DNA of 64,000 bases from Autumnicola sp041679265 (GTDB lineage Bacteria; Bacteroidota; Bacteroidia; Flavobacteriales; Flavobacteriaceae). Under the pieces are notes generated by a model. It did not search any database, had not been told where the DNA came from, and worked only from the letters and a program-made list of their open reading frames with translations. How positions within the stretch are numbered: the stretch's first letter is position 1; each line of letters begins with the position of its first letter. Location: contig NZ_JBGFSM010000001.1 in NCBI RefSeq assembly GCF_041679265.1, forward strand, positions 310,001-374,000, in the 5' to 3' direction. Positions 34,760 through 44,511 of the stretch are shown piece by piece. The position numbers and the translations under genes were made by a program.

Positions 34760-35368
34760 TTACCAGTTCTCATAGTAACCATTATAGGCTACAAACTCGT
34801 CTTCATCTATTCTTCCATCACTGTTGGTATCCCAGTCTCCATAAAGGCCATCGTTCCATTCGGCTTCAGTAATCAGGTCATCTGAATCATCACCATCGTA
34901 AGGATCAAACCATTCGGAGTCTGAAAAGCCATTTCTCCATTCGTTCATATCCAATATTCCGTCATCATTGGCATCAAAGGTATCAAAATCAGCCTCTTCG
35001 GCATAATTGCCATACATCCCGCTATAACCCTGGTTCCATTCTTCTTCGCTTATGGAATCGTCGTCATTGGCATCGGTATTTCCAAAGGTGGTTTTATAAA
35101 ATTCATCTTCATCCAAAGTGCCGTCATCATCACCATCCCAGTCGGCAAAATCATTTTCAAAAGAATCCCCAAATTCATCCTTAGTCCAGTAACCATCGCC
35201 GTTTTTATCATATTCATCAAAAACACCTGCTTCTTCGTCGTCTTCAATAATGTCATTATCATAATCGTTTTCCAGCATTTCTTCCGTTTTACTCTCATTA
35301 TTCTTGCAGGAGATTAAAGAAGAACTTATTGTAAAAAGCAAGGTGAAAACTAAAATCAACTTTTTCAT
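34760..35368 (-). CDS. Calcium-binding EF-hand lipoprotein
   Basis: About 202 residues. MKKLILVFTLLFTISSSLIS ends in the lipobox cysteine (ISC), so it is a lipoprotein. The mature chain is extremely acidic and holds six EF-hand loops, for example DKNGDGYWTKDEF, DWDGDDDGTLDEDEF, DANDDGILDMNEW and DTNSDGRIDEDEF. Most loops keep acids at positions 1, 3, 5 and 12. Such proteins bind several Ca2+ ions, as is plausible in seawater, but whether this one senses, buffers or bridges partners is unknown. It has its own terminator. Confidence 0.9.
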   Translation of the reverse strand: MKKLILVFTLLFTISSSLISCKNNESKTEEMLENDYDNDIIEDDEEAGVFDEYDKNGDGYWTKDEFGDSFENDFADWDGDDDGTLDEDEFYKTTFGNTDANDDDSISEEEWNQGYSGMYGNYAEEADFDTFDANDDGILDMNEWRNGFSDSEWFDPYDGDDSDDLITEAEWNDGLYGDWDTNSDGRIDEDEFVAYNGYYENW

Positions 35369-35528
35369 AATCATCTGTTTAGAATTAGTCCTCTTAATTT
35401 ACCCTAAAAGGAAATGTTCAGCATATTTTCACTGCTAAATGTTTCATAATGAAAGTTTAAAGGTTCAAAAGAAAGAATTACAAAAAGGAAAAATCTCCAT
35501 TTTTCATCACTCCCATAGAATATTGCTG

Positions 35529-37235
35529 CTAATTACTCTCTCCACGCGGATAATATCCCGGCTCTTCTCCCTTTAATTTTGAAAACATGTCATAAGCGCG
35601 GTCCACCTGTTCCTTAGGAGTGGTTTCGAATTCTTTCTCTGTGATATTGTATTGCTGCTGAAGGGAATCCAGCTTTTGATGAAGTTTTTCCTGTACATCA
35701 GCATAAGCCGGATCATTATAAATATTGTGATGTTCTTTAGGATCTTTTTCAAGATCATACATTTCCCACTGGTCTATGTTATCATAAAAATGCATGAGCG
35801 CGTAGCGATCTGTTCTTACCCCGTAATGTTTTTTAACCATATGGAACGCAGGAAAATCATAGTAATGATAATAAATAGCATCCCTGAAGTTTTTACCTTT
35901 CACCTCTCCCTGCAGCACAGGCCGAAAGGATTTCCCCTGGAATTCCTCCGGAATGGGAGCCCCGGCATAGTCCAGAAACGTTTCTGCATAATCAAGATTT
36001 TGGGTAAGGGCATAAACTTTTTCTCCTTTTTCTATATGCCCGGGATACTTCATAAGCAACGGCATGCGAAAAGAGGTTTCATACATGTAGCGCTTATCAA
36101 ACCATCCATTTTCGCCCAGGTAGAAACCCTGGTCTGAGGTATAAACCACCAAAGTATTTTCATCCATTCCGCTGGATTTTAAGTAGTCCAAAATTCTTCC
36201 AACGCCGTCATCAACCGCTTTCACCGTTGCTAAATATTCCTGTAAAAAACGCTGTCCCATCCATTCATCCAGTTCCTTTCCTTTTAAATTCGCACGGTGC
36301 ATGGCATCGTTCTTTGGCTGGTAGGCACTGTCCCAGGCCGCACGCTGTTCCGCAGTCATCCGGCTAAATTCATTGTTCCACGGGTCATGTGCCAGCTCTG
36401 GGCTTCCTTCTTTTATGGTCATTTTAAGATCATAACCTTCATACATATCTTTATAAATCGTCATTAGCTGGTCCCTGGCCGCAATTTGAGTGGAATCAAA
36501 TTCCCTGAAATAAGAATCCGGAAGCGGGAATTTGGTACTGTCATATAAATTGGCATAGCGCAAAGGCGGCATCCAGTTGCGGTGCGGCGCTTTATGATGC
36601 ACCATTAGAAAGAAAGGCTTATCTGCAGATTTTTGTGCTTCCATCCAGGCGATGCTTTTATCGGTAATAATATCGGTAGTGTAGCCTTGTACCTGGGTGG
36701 TATCATTATTTTTAATAAAATCGGGATTGTAGTAATGGCCCTGGTCGTTTAAAATTTCCCAGTAATCAAAGCCGGTTGGGGTGGTTCCCAAATGCCATTT
36801 TCCAATAATTGCGGTGGTATAGCCATTGTCCTGCAACACTTTTGGTATGGTTACCTGGGAACCGTCAAATTTGTCACCATTCATCCTAAAGCCATTTTCA
36901 TTGCTAAACTGGCCTGTTAAAATAGTGGCCCGGCTGGGCCCGCATAAAGAGTTAGTGCAATAATTCCTGAAGAAAGTAGCCCCGTCTTCAGCAATCCTGT
37001 CTATATTAGGAGTAGGCGCGAGTTTGCTTAGCGGATGGCCGTAGGCACTTATCGCCCGCAATGCATGATCGTCTGACATTATGAAAACGATATTTGGCTT
37101 TTTCGCGTTTTCTTTTTCTTTATTTTCTTCGGAAGCGGAATCTTTGCAAGCTGTAAATAGCATAGAAAAGCAACCGCTGAAAAATAAAAATTTCAAGAAT
37201 CTGTTCATCATGTCTGTTTTAGCTGAAGTTTTCAT
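35529..37235 (-). CDS. S1 family sulfatase, lipoprotein
   Basis: A 568-residue sulfatase that removes sulfate esters from sugars. The signature CGPSRATILTG holds Cys98, which must be converted to formylglycine. The first metal site is at D55-D56 (FIMSDDHA), and the second is in VVYTSDQGFYLGENG. The N-terminus has a lipobox (MLFTAC), so it probably sits on the cell surface or in the periplasm. An internal start at 37211 is also possible. It follows the second sulfatase by 12 nt and is the last PUL gene. No sulfatase-maturing enzyme is seen in the window. Confidence 0.93.
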   Translation of the reverse strand: MKTSAKTDMMNRFLKFLFFSGCFSMLFTACKDSASEENKEKENAKKPNIVFIMSDDHALRAISAYGHPLSKLAPTPNIDRIAEDGATFFRNYCTNSLCGPSRATILTGQFSNENGFRMNGDKFDGSQVTIPKVLQDNGYTTAIIGKWHLGTTPTGFDYWEILNDQGHYYNPDFIKNNDTTQVQGYTTDIITDKSIAWMEAQKSADKPFFLMVHHKAPHRNWMPPLRYANLYDSTKFPLPDSYFREFDSTQIAARDQLMTIYKDMYEGYDLKMTIKEGSPELAHDPWNNEFSRMTAEQRAAWDSAYQPKNDAMHRANLKGKELDEWMGQRFLQEYLATVKAVDDGVGRILDYLKSSGMDENTLVVYTSDQGFYLGENGWFDKRYMYETSFRMPLLMKYPGHIEKGEKVYALTQNLDYAETFLDYAGAPIPEEFQGKSFRPVLQGEVKGKNFRDAIYYHYYDFPAFHMVKKHYGVRTDRYALMHFYDNIDQWEMYDLEKDPKEHHNIYNDPAYADVQEKLHQKLDSLQQQYNITEKEFETTPKEQVDRAYDMFSKLKGEEPGYYPRGESN

Positions 37236-37247
37236 TTTACTGAAAAG

Positions 37248-38819
37248 TTATTGAATTGGACGCGTTTGTTCTGAAGCACGAATTTGCTCAATTCGCTTTT
37301 TCATTTCCGCTACCTGTTGTGGATATTCATTATAGAGGTTCACCTTTTCTGAAGGATCTTTTTTCAGGTTATATAACTGTGCGGGCGGGGCGTTTTCCTT
37401 TATTTTTCCATTTTCAATATCACTGTTCTCCTGCCCGGTAAAAGTGGTTGCCGCCGGGCCGCCAAAATCATGCATGCCCCTGTAAGGCGCAGTAAAACCA
37501 CCACCTCCCTGCGCTGAAATATACATCCATTCTCCCTGCCTCAAAGCAATATTTTCAAGATTGTTGGGAGCAATAAGCATTTCATTTCTAATCTGTTTAT
37601 CGGTTTCTCCCAAAATTACCGGGAGCATGTTGTAACTATCCAAGGCTTCGCCTTTTTGCAGCTTCCTGTTAAAAAGCGCTGCGAAAGTCGCAGCCATATC
37701 TACATTGCTGCTCAATAGCTGCGAAGCTATGCTGTTCTCTTTCACTTTCCCGGGCCAGCGTACAATAAACGGAACACGATGCCCTCCTTCCCAGGCATCA
37801 AATTTAAATCCGAGCAGGTCGCCGTTCATATGATGTTCCATTTTGTAGGCATCCTGCCCACCCATGTTCAGCATACCGCCATTATCGCTGGTAAGGATGA
37901 GCATTGTATTTTCTGCAAGGTTTTCTTCTTCCAAAGTTTTCATCACTTCCCCAACAATCCAGTCCAGTTCCTCTATAAAATCACCATAACGCCCGGCATC
38001 ACTGCTGCCTACAAAACGTTTGGCAGGCGTGAACGGGTGATGAATATTGGTGGTGGCATAATACAAAAAGAAGGGTTCTTCTTTATGACGTTTTATAAAA
38101 GCTATGGCAGAATCCTTCAATGTTGTTCCCACCAGCCGGTCTTTATAAAGGGAATGGGCTTTATCTGCCCCGCCTATTTTCTGATTCCATTTGTTCCATT
38201 TTTCAGGAAAAGGCTGCGTATTCGCTTCTTCTCCCCAAACAAACGGATCGTCTTCTTCCAATCCCACCACATAATGGTTCCGGACATAAACAAACGGAGG
38301 GTGAGAATTTAAAACGGGAACTCCAAAATAATAATCGAAGCCCAATTCCAGGGGGCCGGGATTTAATTCTTCATTCCAGTTTACCGGCCGTTTAGTTCCA
38401 AAGCCCAAATGCCATTTTCCCACAATTCCGGTAGCATAACCCTGTTCTTTAAAAATATCGGCAACGCTAAGCTGGTCCTGATCTATAATCAAAGAATCAC
38501 GATCAAAAATAGCGCTGGAAAGATTGTTGGCTCTCACAGGATATTCACCGGTAATAAAGGCATAACGGGAAGGCGTGCAGACGGCCGAAACAGTATGCGC
38601 ATCGGTAAACCGCATACCCTGGGAAGCAAGTTTATCGATATTTGGCGTATGCACTTTTGTAGCTCCATACACGCCAAGATCTCCATAGCCTAAATCGTCC
38701 ACATTTATATAGACCACATTTGGCTTTGTAGCTGTGCGGTTTTGCGCCGAAGTTTGCTGCGGAAAAATCCCGGATACTGCCCACAAAAGTAAGAACAAAA
38801 ATTTTAATTTAGAGGCCAT
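37248..38819 (-). CDS. S1 family sulfatase (arylsulfatase A-like), exported
   Basis: About 523 residues from the ATG at 38819, which begins a signal peptide (MASKLKFLFLLLWAVSGIFP, cleaved near SAQ); starts at 38828 and 38837 would only lengthen it. The formylglycine site is VCTPSRYAFITG, and the metal ligands are in NVDDLGYGDLG and LTSDNGGMLNMGG. It differs clearly from its neighbour sulfatase, so the two probably attack different sulfate positions. It overlaps the end of the DUF2961 gene by about 11 nt, consistent with one operon. Confidence 0.93.
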   Translation of the reverse strand: MASKLKFLFLLLWAVSGIFPQQTSAQNRTATKPNVVYINVDDLGYGDLGVYGATKVHTPNIDKLASQGMRFTDAHTVSAVCTPSRYAFITGEYPVRANNLSSAIFDRDSLIIDQDQLSVADIFKEQGYATGIVGKWHLGFGTKRPVNWNEELNPGPLELGFDYYFGVPVLNSHPPFVYVRNHYVVGLEEDDPFVWGEEANTQPFPEKWNKWNQKIGGADKAHSLYKDRLVGTTLKDSAIAFIKRHKEEPFFLYYATTNIHHPFTPAKRFVGSSDAGRYGDFIEELDWIVGEVMKTLEEENLAENTMLILTSDNGGMLNMGGQDAYKMEHHMNGDLLGFKFDAWEGGHRVPFIVRWPGKVKENSIASQLLSSNVDMAATFAALFNRKLQKGEALDSYNMLPVILGETDKQIRNEMLIAPNNLENIALRQGEWMYISAQGGGGFTAPYRGMHDFGGPAATTFTGQENSDIENGKIKENAPPAQLYNLKKDPSEKVNLYNEYPQQVAEMKKRIEQIRASEQTRPIQ

Positions 38820-40038
38820 TCTTTGCATTTTGAACATTCTTTGAAAGGTTTTGGGTGCGGATTTCCACAGGCTGAAGCGAAGGCAGATCGCTTACCGGTT
38901 TATCCAGATAAAAATAGGCAGTTGCCGAAACATCGTCTTCACGATAAAAGTTAGTCCAGCCTTTTGGCGCATCTGCATCCTTAATACTAATATTTGAATC
39001 TTTCCCTAAAAGGCGGTAAAAGCCTTCAGCAGCATCTATGGTTACCGGCTGCAGTTTTGCCCCGTTTTTCAAAAATTCTTTCACCTTTTCCTGTGGTGCG
39101 CCACCCATTTGCTGCAAAGTGACTTTAATTCCGTCGTAAAAATAAACCGGGTCCGGCACATGGTAACGATAAAAGGCAAATTCGCCATTCTCTTTATCTG
39201 CGACTGGAGAACCGTGATATTGTTGGGAATAGGCGCCCTGCCCGTATGCGGTACTAACGTAATCTTCGGTTCCCGATCCTACTAAAGTCGGGATATCGGT
39301 ATCGTCGTCAAGGTATATTTTCACCTCGCCTTCCCCAAACCAGGAATCGGCGTAATCTTTATTGGTGATTACCCCAACATTGGTTCCCAGGTATCTTCCC
39401 TTTCCGCTAACCTGCGGCAGGATTTTAAAATCTTCTCCTAAATTTGTCTGCGGAACGCGATGCCAGTAAGCATGAAAATAGAGCAAATCTTCGGGATGTT
39501 CTTCTAAGGTAAGATTTACATCATAAAAAAGCGCTTTCAGGTCTTTTTGCGACTGATTAACGATTTCGATCTTAGCGCCTTCTTTAAAAGGCATGGGAAT
39601 GTAACAAACGAAGGAACGGCCTTCAGGATCGGCAAAAAATGTACTTTCAAAAGGCACCCTTTTTCCCAGCCCTACCCCAAAAAAGTCTCCTATTGGAACA
39701 GAAACAGCTGGTTTTTCTTTATTGTCCCAATACATATTGATAACGAGGGAGCGCAGCATTTCCGGACTGCGATCGCTAAAGGTAAGCCAGATACGCTGCA
39801 CGGTTCCGCTTCCATCTATATCTAAAAGCGAAATGCTTTCGCCGGCATTAATGTTATTAAAAGGATGCCCCTTCGCGCCCTTATTTTCCAAAGCTCCGGC
39901 CGCTTTTTCTGCGCCGCGGTTCTCGAAACTGGACCAGCGGGTTTCCACCTTTTTCTCCGGCATTTCATAGATCTTTTGAGCAAAAGAAAATATGGGGATG
40001 CTAAATATAATCAAGAAGGCAAATACCTTGGTTTTCAT
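38809..40038 (-). CDS. DUF2961 (GH172) glycosidase-like protein
   Basis: About 409 residues from the ATG at 40038, which starts a signal peptide (MKTKVFAFLIIFSIPIFSFA). The family marks are SSFENRG, ENKGAKGHPFNNINAGES, and the motif VGSGTEDYVSTAYGQG, whose glutamate is a likely catalytic residue. DUF2961 proteins are now placed in GH172, which includes alpha-D-fructofuranosidase-type and alpha-D-arabinofuranosidase enzymes that work as trimers. This one would trim a furanose side chain of the PUL substrate, but the exact bond is not readable from the sequence. BIME-like hairpins lie upstream. Confidence 0.88.
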   Translation of the reverse strand: MKTKVFAFLIIFSIPIFSFAQKIYEMPEKKVETRWSSFENRGAEKAAGALENKGAKGHPFNNINAGESISLLDIDGSGTVQRIWLTFSDRSPEMLRSLVINMYWDNKEKPAVSVPIGDFFGVGLGKRVPFESTFFADPEGRSFVCYIPMPFKEGAKIEIVNQSQKDLKALFYDVNLTLEEHPEDLLYFHAYWHRVPQTNLGEDFKILPQVSGKGRYLGTNVGVITNKDYADSWFGEGEVKIYLDDDTDIPTLVGSGTEDYVSTAYGQGAYSQQYHGSPVADKENGEFAFYRYHVPDPVYFYDGIKVTLQQMGGAPQEKVKEFLKNGAKLQPVTIDAAEGFYRLLGKDSNISIKDADAPKGWTNFYREDDVSATAYFYLDKPVSDLPSLQPVEIRTQNLSKNVQNAKNGL

Positions 40039-40083
40039 CAATTGAAATTTTCTCATGTGTTTAAAATTTAAGAATGCTCTTTT

Positions 40084-40325
40084 CTTGCTCCTTCCTGCGA
40101 GGTTTTTGAAACCTCGTAGGTTTTTCCGAATCAGAATTGGCTTATTTATTTATACCTACAAGGTCCTAAAGACCTTGCAGGATGTAAACCCAAACATCCA
40201 TTGTTCCGGCCTTGACGGCCCTAGTTCTTGCTCCTTCCTGCGAGGTTTTTGAAACCTCGTAGGTCTTTCCCGAACCAGGATTCGCTTACTTATTTATACC
40301 TACAAGGTCTTGAAGACCTTGCAGG
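40084..40325. repeat. Tandem BIME-like paired hairpins
   Basis: This fills the gap between the GH43 and DUF2961 genes. Two units of about 98 nt (40084-40181 and 40227-40325) each contain two 27-nt palindromes. The first (40094-40120 and 40237-40263) reads CCTGCGAGGT...ACCTCGTAGG. The second (40155-40181 and 40299-40325) reads CCTACAAGGT...ACCTTGCAGG, which is close to the reverse complement of the first. The paired inverted layout resembles bacterial interspersed mosaic elements built from REP sequences. Confidence 0.85.
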
Positions 40326-40350
40326 ATTATTGTTTTATATTATTTTTCTG

Positions 40351-42162
40351 CTATTCTATATGTAGTATTTTGCTCCTTTCTGAAATTCCGTTTTCGCTGA
40401 AAGCTTCCACCTGGAAATAATAATCCTGGCTTACATTTAGTGCGCGGAGTTCATATTCATTTTCAGCATAGATCATTACTGAATTGTTTAGTTTTTCCTT
40501 TTCTATTCCCCAATACAATACATATCCCATGGCACCCGGCACTTCTTTCCAGCTTGCACTGGCATTTCTCCTGTCTTCCTGCCTTAAAACTTCAAATTTT
40601 GATGGTTGTTTCGGAAGCTTTCCGTATCCTTTTCCAAACACCCGGAATTCCGAAATTGCCAGATATTCATTTGGGGTATCAATATTTTGATACCGCAGAT
40701 ATCTCGCATCGGCAGGTTTATCAAGTTCTATATAAGCGTGAGGCTGATCCCGCAGATTTTCAGAATAATCTACCAGCGTATTCCAGTTTTCGCCATCCAG
40801 GGAAGATTCTATTATAAACTGGTGCTTCAGGCCTTTTACCCTTCCGAAGAGATTTGCATTAAATTCCTGGAAATTCACCTGCAGGGCATTGACCCGCATC
40901 TTCGCTCCCAGATCTATGCTTACCTGTAGTGAATCGTTATTACCATTGGCCACCCAAAAAGTGCTAATATCTTCATCAACAAGTTTAGATGCATCATATT
41001 GGGTATCTTCCGGGGTCATGATTGGCTCCATAGTTGGGCCGATCACTTTTTGCCGGATACCTTTTTCAATTACCGAATTTGCTTTGGCATCTTTATGATA
41101 AGAAAGCAGCATCCATCCGGCAAAACGGTTTTTATGTTGCTCAACATCGGTTCCAGGCAGCAGGTGAGGGTAATCGCCGTAAGCGGTATTCACATACATC
41201 TCGCCGTCCTCTTCAAAACCTGCCGGAAAAAGGCCTATCCTTCTTTCAAATTTGTAATTCACCGAAATAGGCATGGTGGCAAAATGCCAGTAATTGCCAT
41301 TGTTATCCTGAACCGTACTGCCATGGCCCGCGCCAGTAAGGAATCCGCCCGGTTTGTAAGAAACTGGATTGTACGGCGCGTACTCAAAGGGCCCCAGCGG
41401 ATTATCACTGGTATAAACTCCATCGGCATAGACGTTAAATTCGGTTCCCGGCGCAGCGTATTGCAGGTAATAGGTGCCATTATGCCTGGTCATCCAGGGG
41501 CCTTCCAGGTATGGAGCCATATCTGAAGAGTGATTCTCCCCAAATCGCTCCCAGCCATGTTCTTCCGGATGCAGGCTTACTAAAGGCTGCTCCTCTCCTA
41601 TAGGCATATAATAATTATCCGGATCCAGTTCTACCCCATATAGCGGATGCGCATTAGAAGATTCTTCATATAAATAAACCCTCCCGTCATCATCCACAAA
41701 AAGCGCGGGATCCTGGATTTCAATAGGAATAACGCCAAACTGGGTTTGCCAGTCGCCAACTTCGGGAGTATCAGTTTTAATCACCGCCATTCTTCCGGAA
41801 GGATCGGCAGCTACAATTACCTCATTGTCTTCTACAGCAGCGGCCGGAGCATTGCTGCCGTTAAAATACCAGTTTTGCGGCGTTACAAATTTCCAGTTGC
41901 TCATATCATCTGAAACCCAGTAGCCGAAAGACCTGGTGACGAACATGTAATATTTGCCTTTAAAGTTGATGACCGCAGGATCTGCGCCGGCACGGTAAGA
42001 CACCCCGGTATGGGCGTGCAATGCCATGTAAGTGTAATCTATGTCTACAGGATTGCAATAGGTTTTAAAATGGCGTTCTTTTATGCCATTTTGCGAGTAA
42101 CACTTTCCTGCAGCAATAAACGCAAGTGCTGAAATGATGATGAGTTTACAACTAGCTTTCAT
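40351..42162 (-). CDS. GH43-type glycoside hydrolase with F5/8 and FN3 domains
   Basis: A 603-residue exported enzyme. A signal peptide (about 1-24) is followed by a five-bladed propeller. The expected catalytic acids are D61 (YRAGADPAV), D151 (EIQDPALFVDDDG) and E220 (YLEGPWMTR). Residues of about 350-510 look like an F5/8 type C (discoidin) carbohydrate-binding domain, and about 515-603 like a fibronectin type III domain. GH43 enzymes mostly act on arabinose, xylose or galactose linkages. The enzyme probably removes side chains from the PUL glycan. It lies 69 nt downstream of GH3 in the operon. Confidence 0.88.
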   Translation of the reverse strand: MKASCKLIIISALAFIAAGKCYSQNGIKERHFKTYCNPVDIDYTYMALHAHTGVSYRAGADPAVINFKGKYYMFVTRSFGYWVSDDMSNWKFVTPQNWYFNGSNAPAAAVEDNEVIVAADPSGRMAVIKTDTPEVGDWQTQFGVIPIEIQDPALFVDDDGRVYLYEESSNAHPLYGVELDPDNYYMPIGEEQPLVSLHPEEHGWERFGENHSSDMAPYLEGPWMTRHNGTYYLQYAAPGTEFNVYADGVYTSDNPLGPFEYAPYNPVSYKPGGFLTGAGHGSTVQDNNGNYWHFATMPISVNYKFERRIGLFPAGFEEDGEMYVNTAYGDYPHLLPGTDVEQHKNRFAGWMLLSYHKDAKANSVIEKGIRQKVIGPTMEPIMTPEDTQYDASKLVDEDISTFWVANGNNDSLQVSIDLGAKMRVNALQVNFQEFNANLFGRVKGLKHQFIIESSLDGENWNTLVDYSENLRDQPHAYIELDKPADARYLRYQNIDTPNEYLAISEFRVFGKGYGKLPKQPSKFEVLRQEDRRNASASWKEVPGAMGYVLYWGIEKEKLNNSVMIYAENEYELRALNVSQDYYFQVEAFSENGISERSKILHIE

Positions 42163-42231
42163 TTTTAGAGGTTAGAATATTGTTATCAAAAATTAGTTTC
42201 TGTTCATTCTATTCAATTGCTCATCCCAATA

Positions 42232-44511
42232 TTATTCTTCAACCGTAAAAGTTCCTGTGAAAGGATGGACTGAACTCCCTGCAATAAAAAATTCAAATTC
42301 CCCGGGTTCAAAAACGTATTCCAGATTAGCATTGTAGAATTTCAGATCTTCTACGCTAATCTTGAAATCCACCGTTTTTGATTCCCCCTTTTTCAGCAAA
42401 ATCTTTTTAAAACCTTTCAACTCTTTTACCGGTGGAGTGATGCTCCTTACTTTGTCATGCAAATAAAGCTGGACCACTTCTTCCCCGTCAAATTCTCCCG
42501 TATTAGTAACCGTAGCGCTAATGGTGATTTCTCCATTTTCATTCAATGTATTTGAACTGGCTTTCGCATCGGAATATTCAAATTCGGTATAACTTAATCC
42601 GTATCCAAACGGCAATAATGGAGAATTTGGAGAATCAAGGTAATTCGACTTAAATTTTTCGAATTCTCCGGAAGCAGGTTCCGGCCTACCGGTATTTTTT
42701 TCAGCATAATAAATAGGGATCTGCCCCACGCTTCTTGGCCAGGTAGCGGTAAGTTTGCCAGAAGGATTATAGTCCCCAAAAAGCACATCGGCTACTGCAT
42801 TTCCCGCTTCTACTCCCGGATGCCAAACCTGTAAAATACTCAACGGCATTTCCATTTCTTCTGAAATCACCAATGGCCTTCCGCTCATTAAAACCAGCAC
42901 CACCGGTTTCCCTGTTTTTAGGAGTTCCCGGATAAGCTTTTTCTGGCTTTCAGGAATAGTGATATCGGTACGGCTGGCGGCTTCCCCACTCATTTCGGTA
43001 GCTTCGCCCACAACGGCTACAATAATTTCAGCATTATTGGCGGTTTGTAAAGCTTCTTTTAATAATACTTCAGGAGATTTTTTATCAATTTCAGCACGCG
43101 GACCAAATACATTTATTTTTTCAGCAAGTTCAGCATCATCAGTAATATTAGCTCCTTTTGCATAGGTAATTTCAGCATTAGGCGCTACATTTTTTAGCCC
43201 CTGAAGAATCGGCACAGATAACTGCGGATCCCCGGTAGGTGCCCATGTTCCCAGCATATTGTTCTTGTTATTGGCCAGTGGGCCGATAAGGCCTATTTTC
43301 GCATTTTTCTTTAACGGAAGAATACTGCCTTCCTTTTTCAGCAAAACAAAAGACCTTGCCGCAGCTTTCCTCGCAACTTCCCGGTGTGCTTCTGTAAGGA
43401 TATCGCTTTCAGGCCTGTTTTCATCAAGATACAAATAGGGGTCTTCAAATAATCCCAGTTTATATTTTGCTTCCAGCACCCTTCTTGCCGCTACGGTAAT
43501 GTCTTCTTCGGAAACCTTTCCTTCTTCAACCGACTTCTTTAAAGTGCTGAGAAAGCCTTCTCCCACCATATCCATATCTAACCCGGCATTTAAGGCCAGA
43601 GCAGAAACCGCCTGCAAATCTCCCATGCCATGGGCAATCATTTCATTTAAAGAGGTATAATCTGAAACCACAAAACCCTCAAAACCCCAGCGGTCTCTTA
43701 AAAGATCGGTAAGCAGCCATTTATTCCCCGTGGCAGGAATTCCATTGATGTCGTTAAAAGAACTCATCACACTTCCAGCGCCGGCATCTATCGCTGCTTT
43801 ATAAGGCGGCAGGTATTCATTGAACATTTTTACCCTGCTCATGTCTACGGTATTATAATCCCGGCCGGCTTCGGCAGCGCCGTAAAGGGCAAAATGTTTA
43901 ACAGTGGCAATCATTGTGGCAGGATTGGTAAGATCTTCACCCTGATATCCTTTTACCATGGCGCGAGCTACTGCAGATCCTAAAAACGGATCTTCCCCGG
44001 CACCTTCGGCAATACGGCCCCAGCGCGGATCGCGCGCAATATCCACCATTGGGGAAAAGTTCCAGTTAATCCCATCAGCAGTCGCCTCTTTGGCAGCGAT
44101 AGAAGCCGTTTTCTGGATCAAATCCATATCCCAGCTGGAAGAAAGCCCTAGCGGAATAGGAAATGTTGTTCTATACCCATGGATCACGTCAGATCCTATA
44201 AGCAGCGGAATGCCCAGTCGGGTGTCATTAACGGCATATTCCTGGGCAATTCTAATTTTCTCCGGGCCGGAAACGCCAAAAAGTCCGCCCACCTTCCCGG
44301 CTTTAATCTTATCTTCCACATTTTTGCTCACCACGGCACCTGTAGCCACGCCACCCCCGGGAGTAAGCAGGTTTAGCTGACCAATTTTTTCCTCCAACGT
44401 CATTTTTTCCAGAAGCGCTTCTACTTCAGGAATTTTATCCTGAGATTGCGCAAACCCGGAAATGCTAAAAATTAGTCCAAGGATTAATATTGAAAGTATT
44501 CTACTCTTCAT
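42232..44511 (-). CDS. bglX: GH3 beta-glucosidase-like enzyme
   Basis: About 759 residues from the ATG at 44511, with signal peptide (MKSRILSILILGLIFSISGF). The (alpha/beta)8 domain contains RDPRWGRIAEG, the KH motif VKHFALYG, and the nucleophile D289 (full-length numbering) in FVVSDYTSLNEM. The alpha/beta sandwich follows (about 400-620) and then a C-terminal fibronectin-like domain ending FFIAGSSVHPFTGTF. It matches periplasmic BglX-type beta-glucosidases, which take glucose from the ends of beta-linked gluco-oligosaccharides. Next to a GH144-like endoglucanase it would suit sophoro-oligosaccharides. It overlaps the upstream hydrolase gene by 11 nt. Confidence 0.92.
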   Translation of the reverse strand: MKSRILSILILGLIFSISGFAQSQDKIPEVEALLEKMTLEEKIGQLNLLTPGGGVATGAVVSKNVEDKIKAGKVGGLFGVSGPEKIRIAQEYAVNDTRLGIPLLIGSDVIHGYRTTFPIPLGLSSSWDMDLIQKTASIAAKEATADGINWNFSPMVDIARDPRWGRIAEGAGEDPFLGSAVARAMVKGYQGEDLTNPATMIATVKHFALYGAAEAGRDYNTVDMSRVKMFNEYLPPYKAAIDAGAGSVMSSFNDINGIPATGNKWLLTDLLRDRWGFEGFVVSDYTSLNEMIAHGMGDLQAVSALALNAGLDMDMVGEGFLSTLKKSVEEGKVSEEDITVAARRVLEAKYKLGLFEDPYLYLDENRPESDILTEAHREVARKAAARSFVLLKKEGSILPLKKNAKIGLIGPLANNKNNMLGTWAPTGDPQLSVPILQGLKNVAPNAEITYAKGANITDDAELAEKINVFGPRAEIDKKSPEVLLKEALQTANNAEIIVAVVGEATEMSGEAASRTDITIPESQKKLIRELLKTGKPVVLVLMSGRPLVISEEMEMPLSILQVWHPGVEAGNAVADVLFGDYNPSGKLTATWPRSVGQIPIYYAEKNTGRPEPASGEFEKFKSNYLDSPNSPLLPFGYGLSYTEFEYSDAKASSNTLNENGEITISATVTNTGEFDGEEVVQLYLHDKVRSITPPVKELKGFKKILLKKGESKTVDFKISVEDLKFYNANLEYVFEPGEFEFFIAGSSVHPFTGTFTVEE

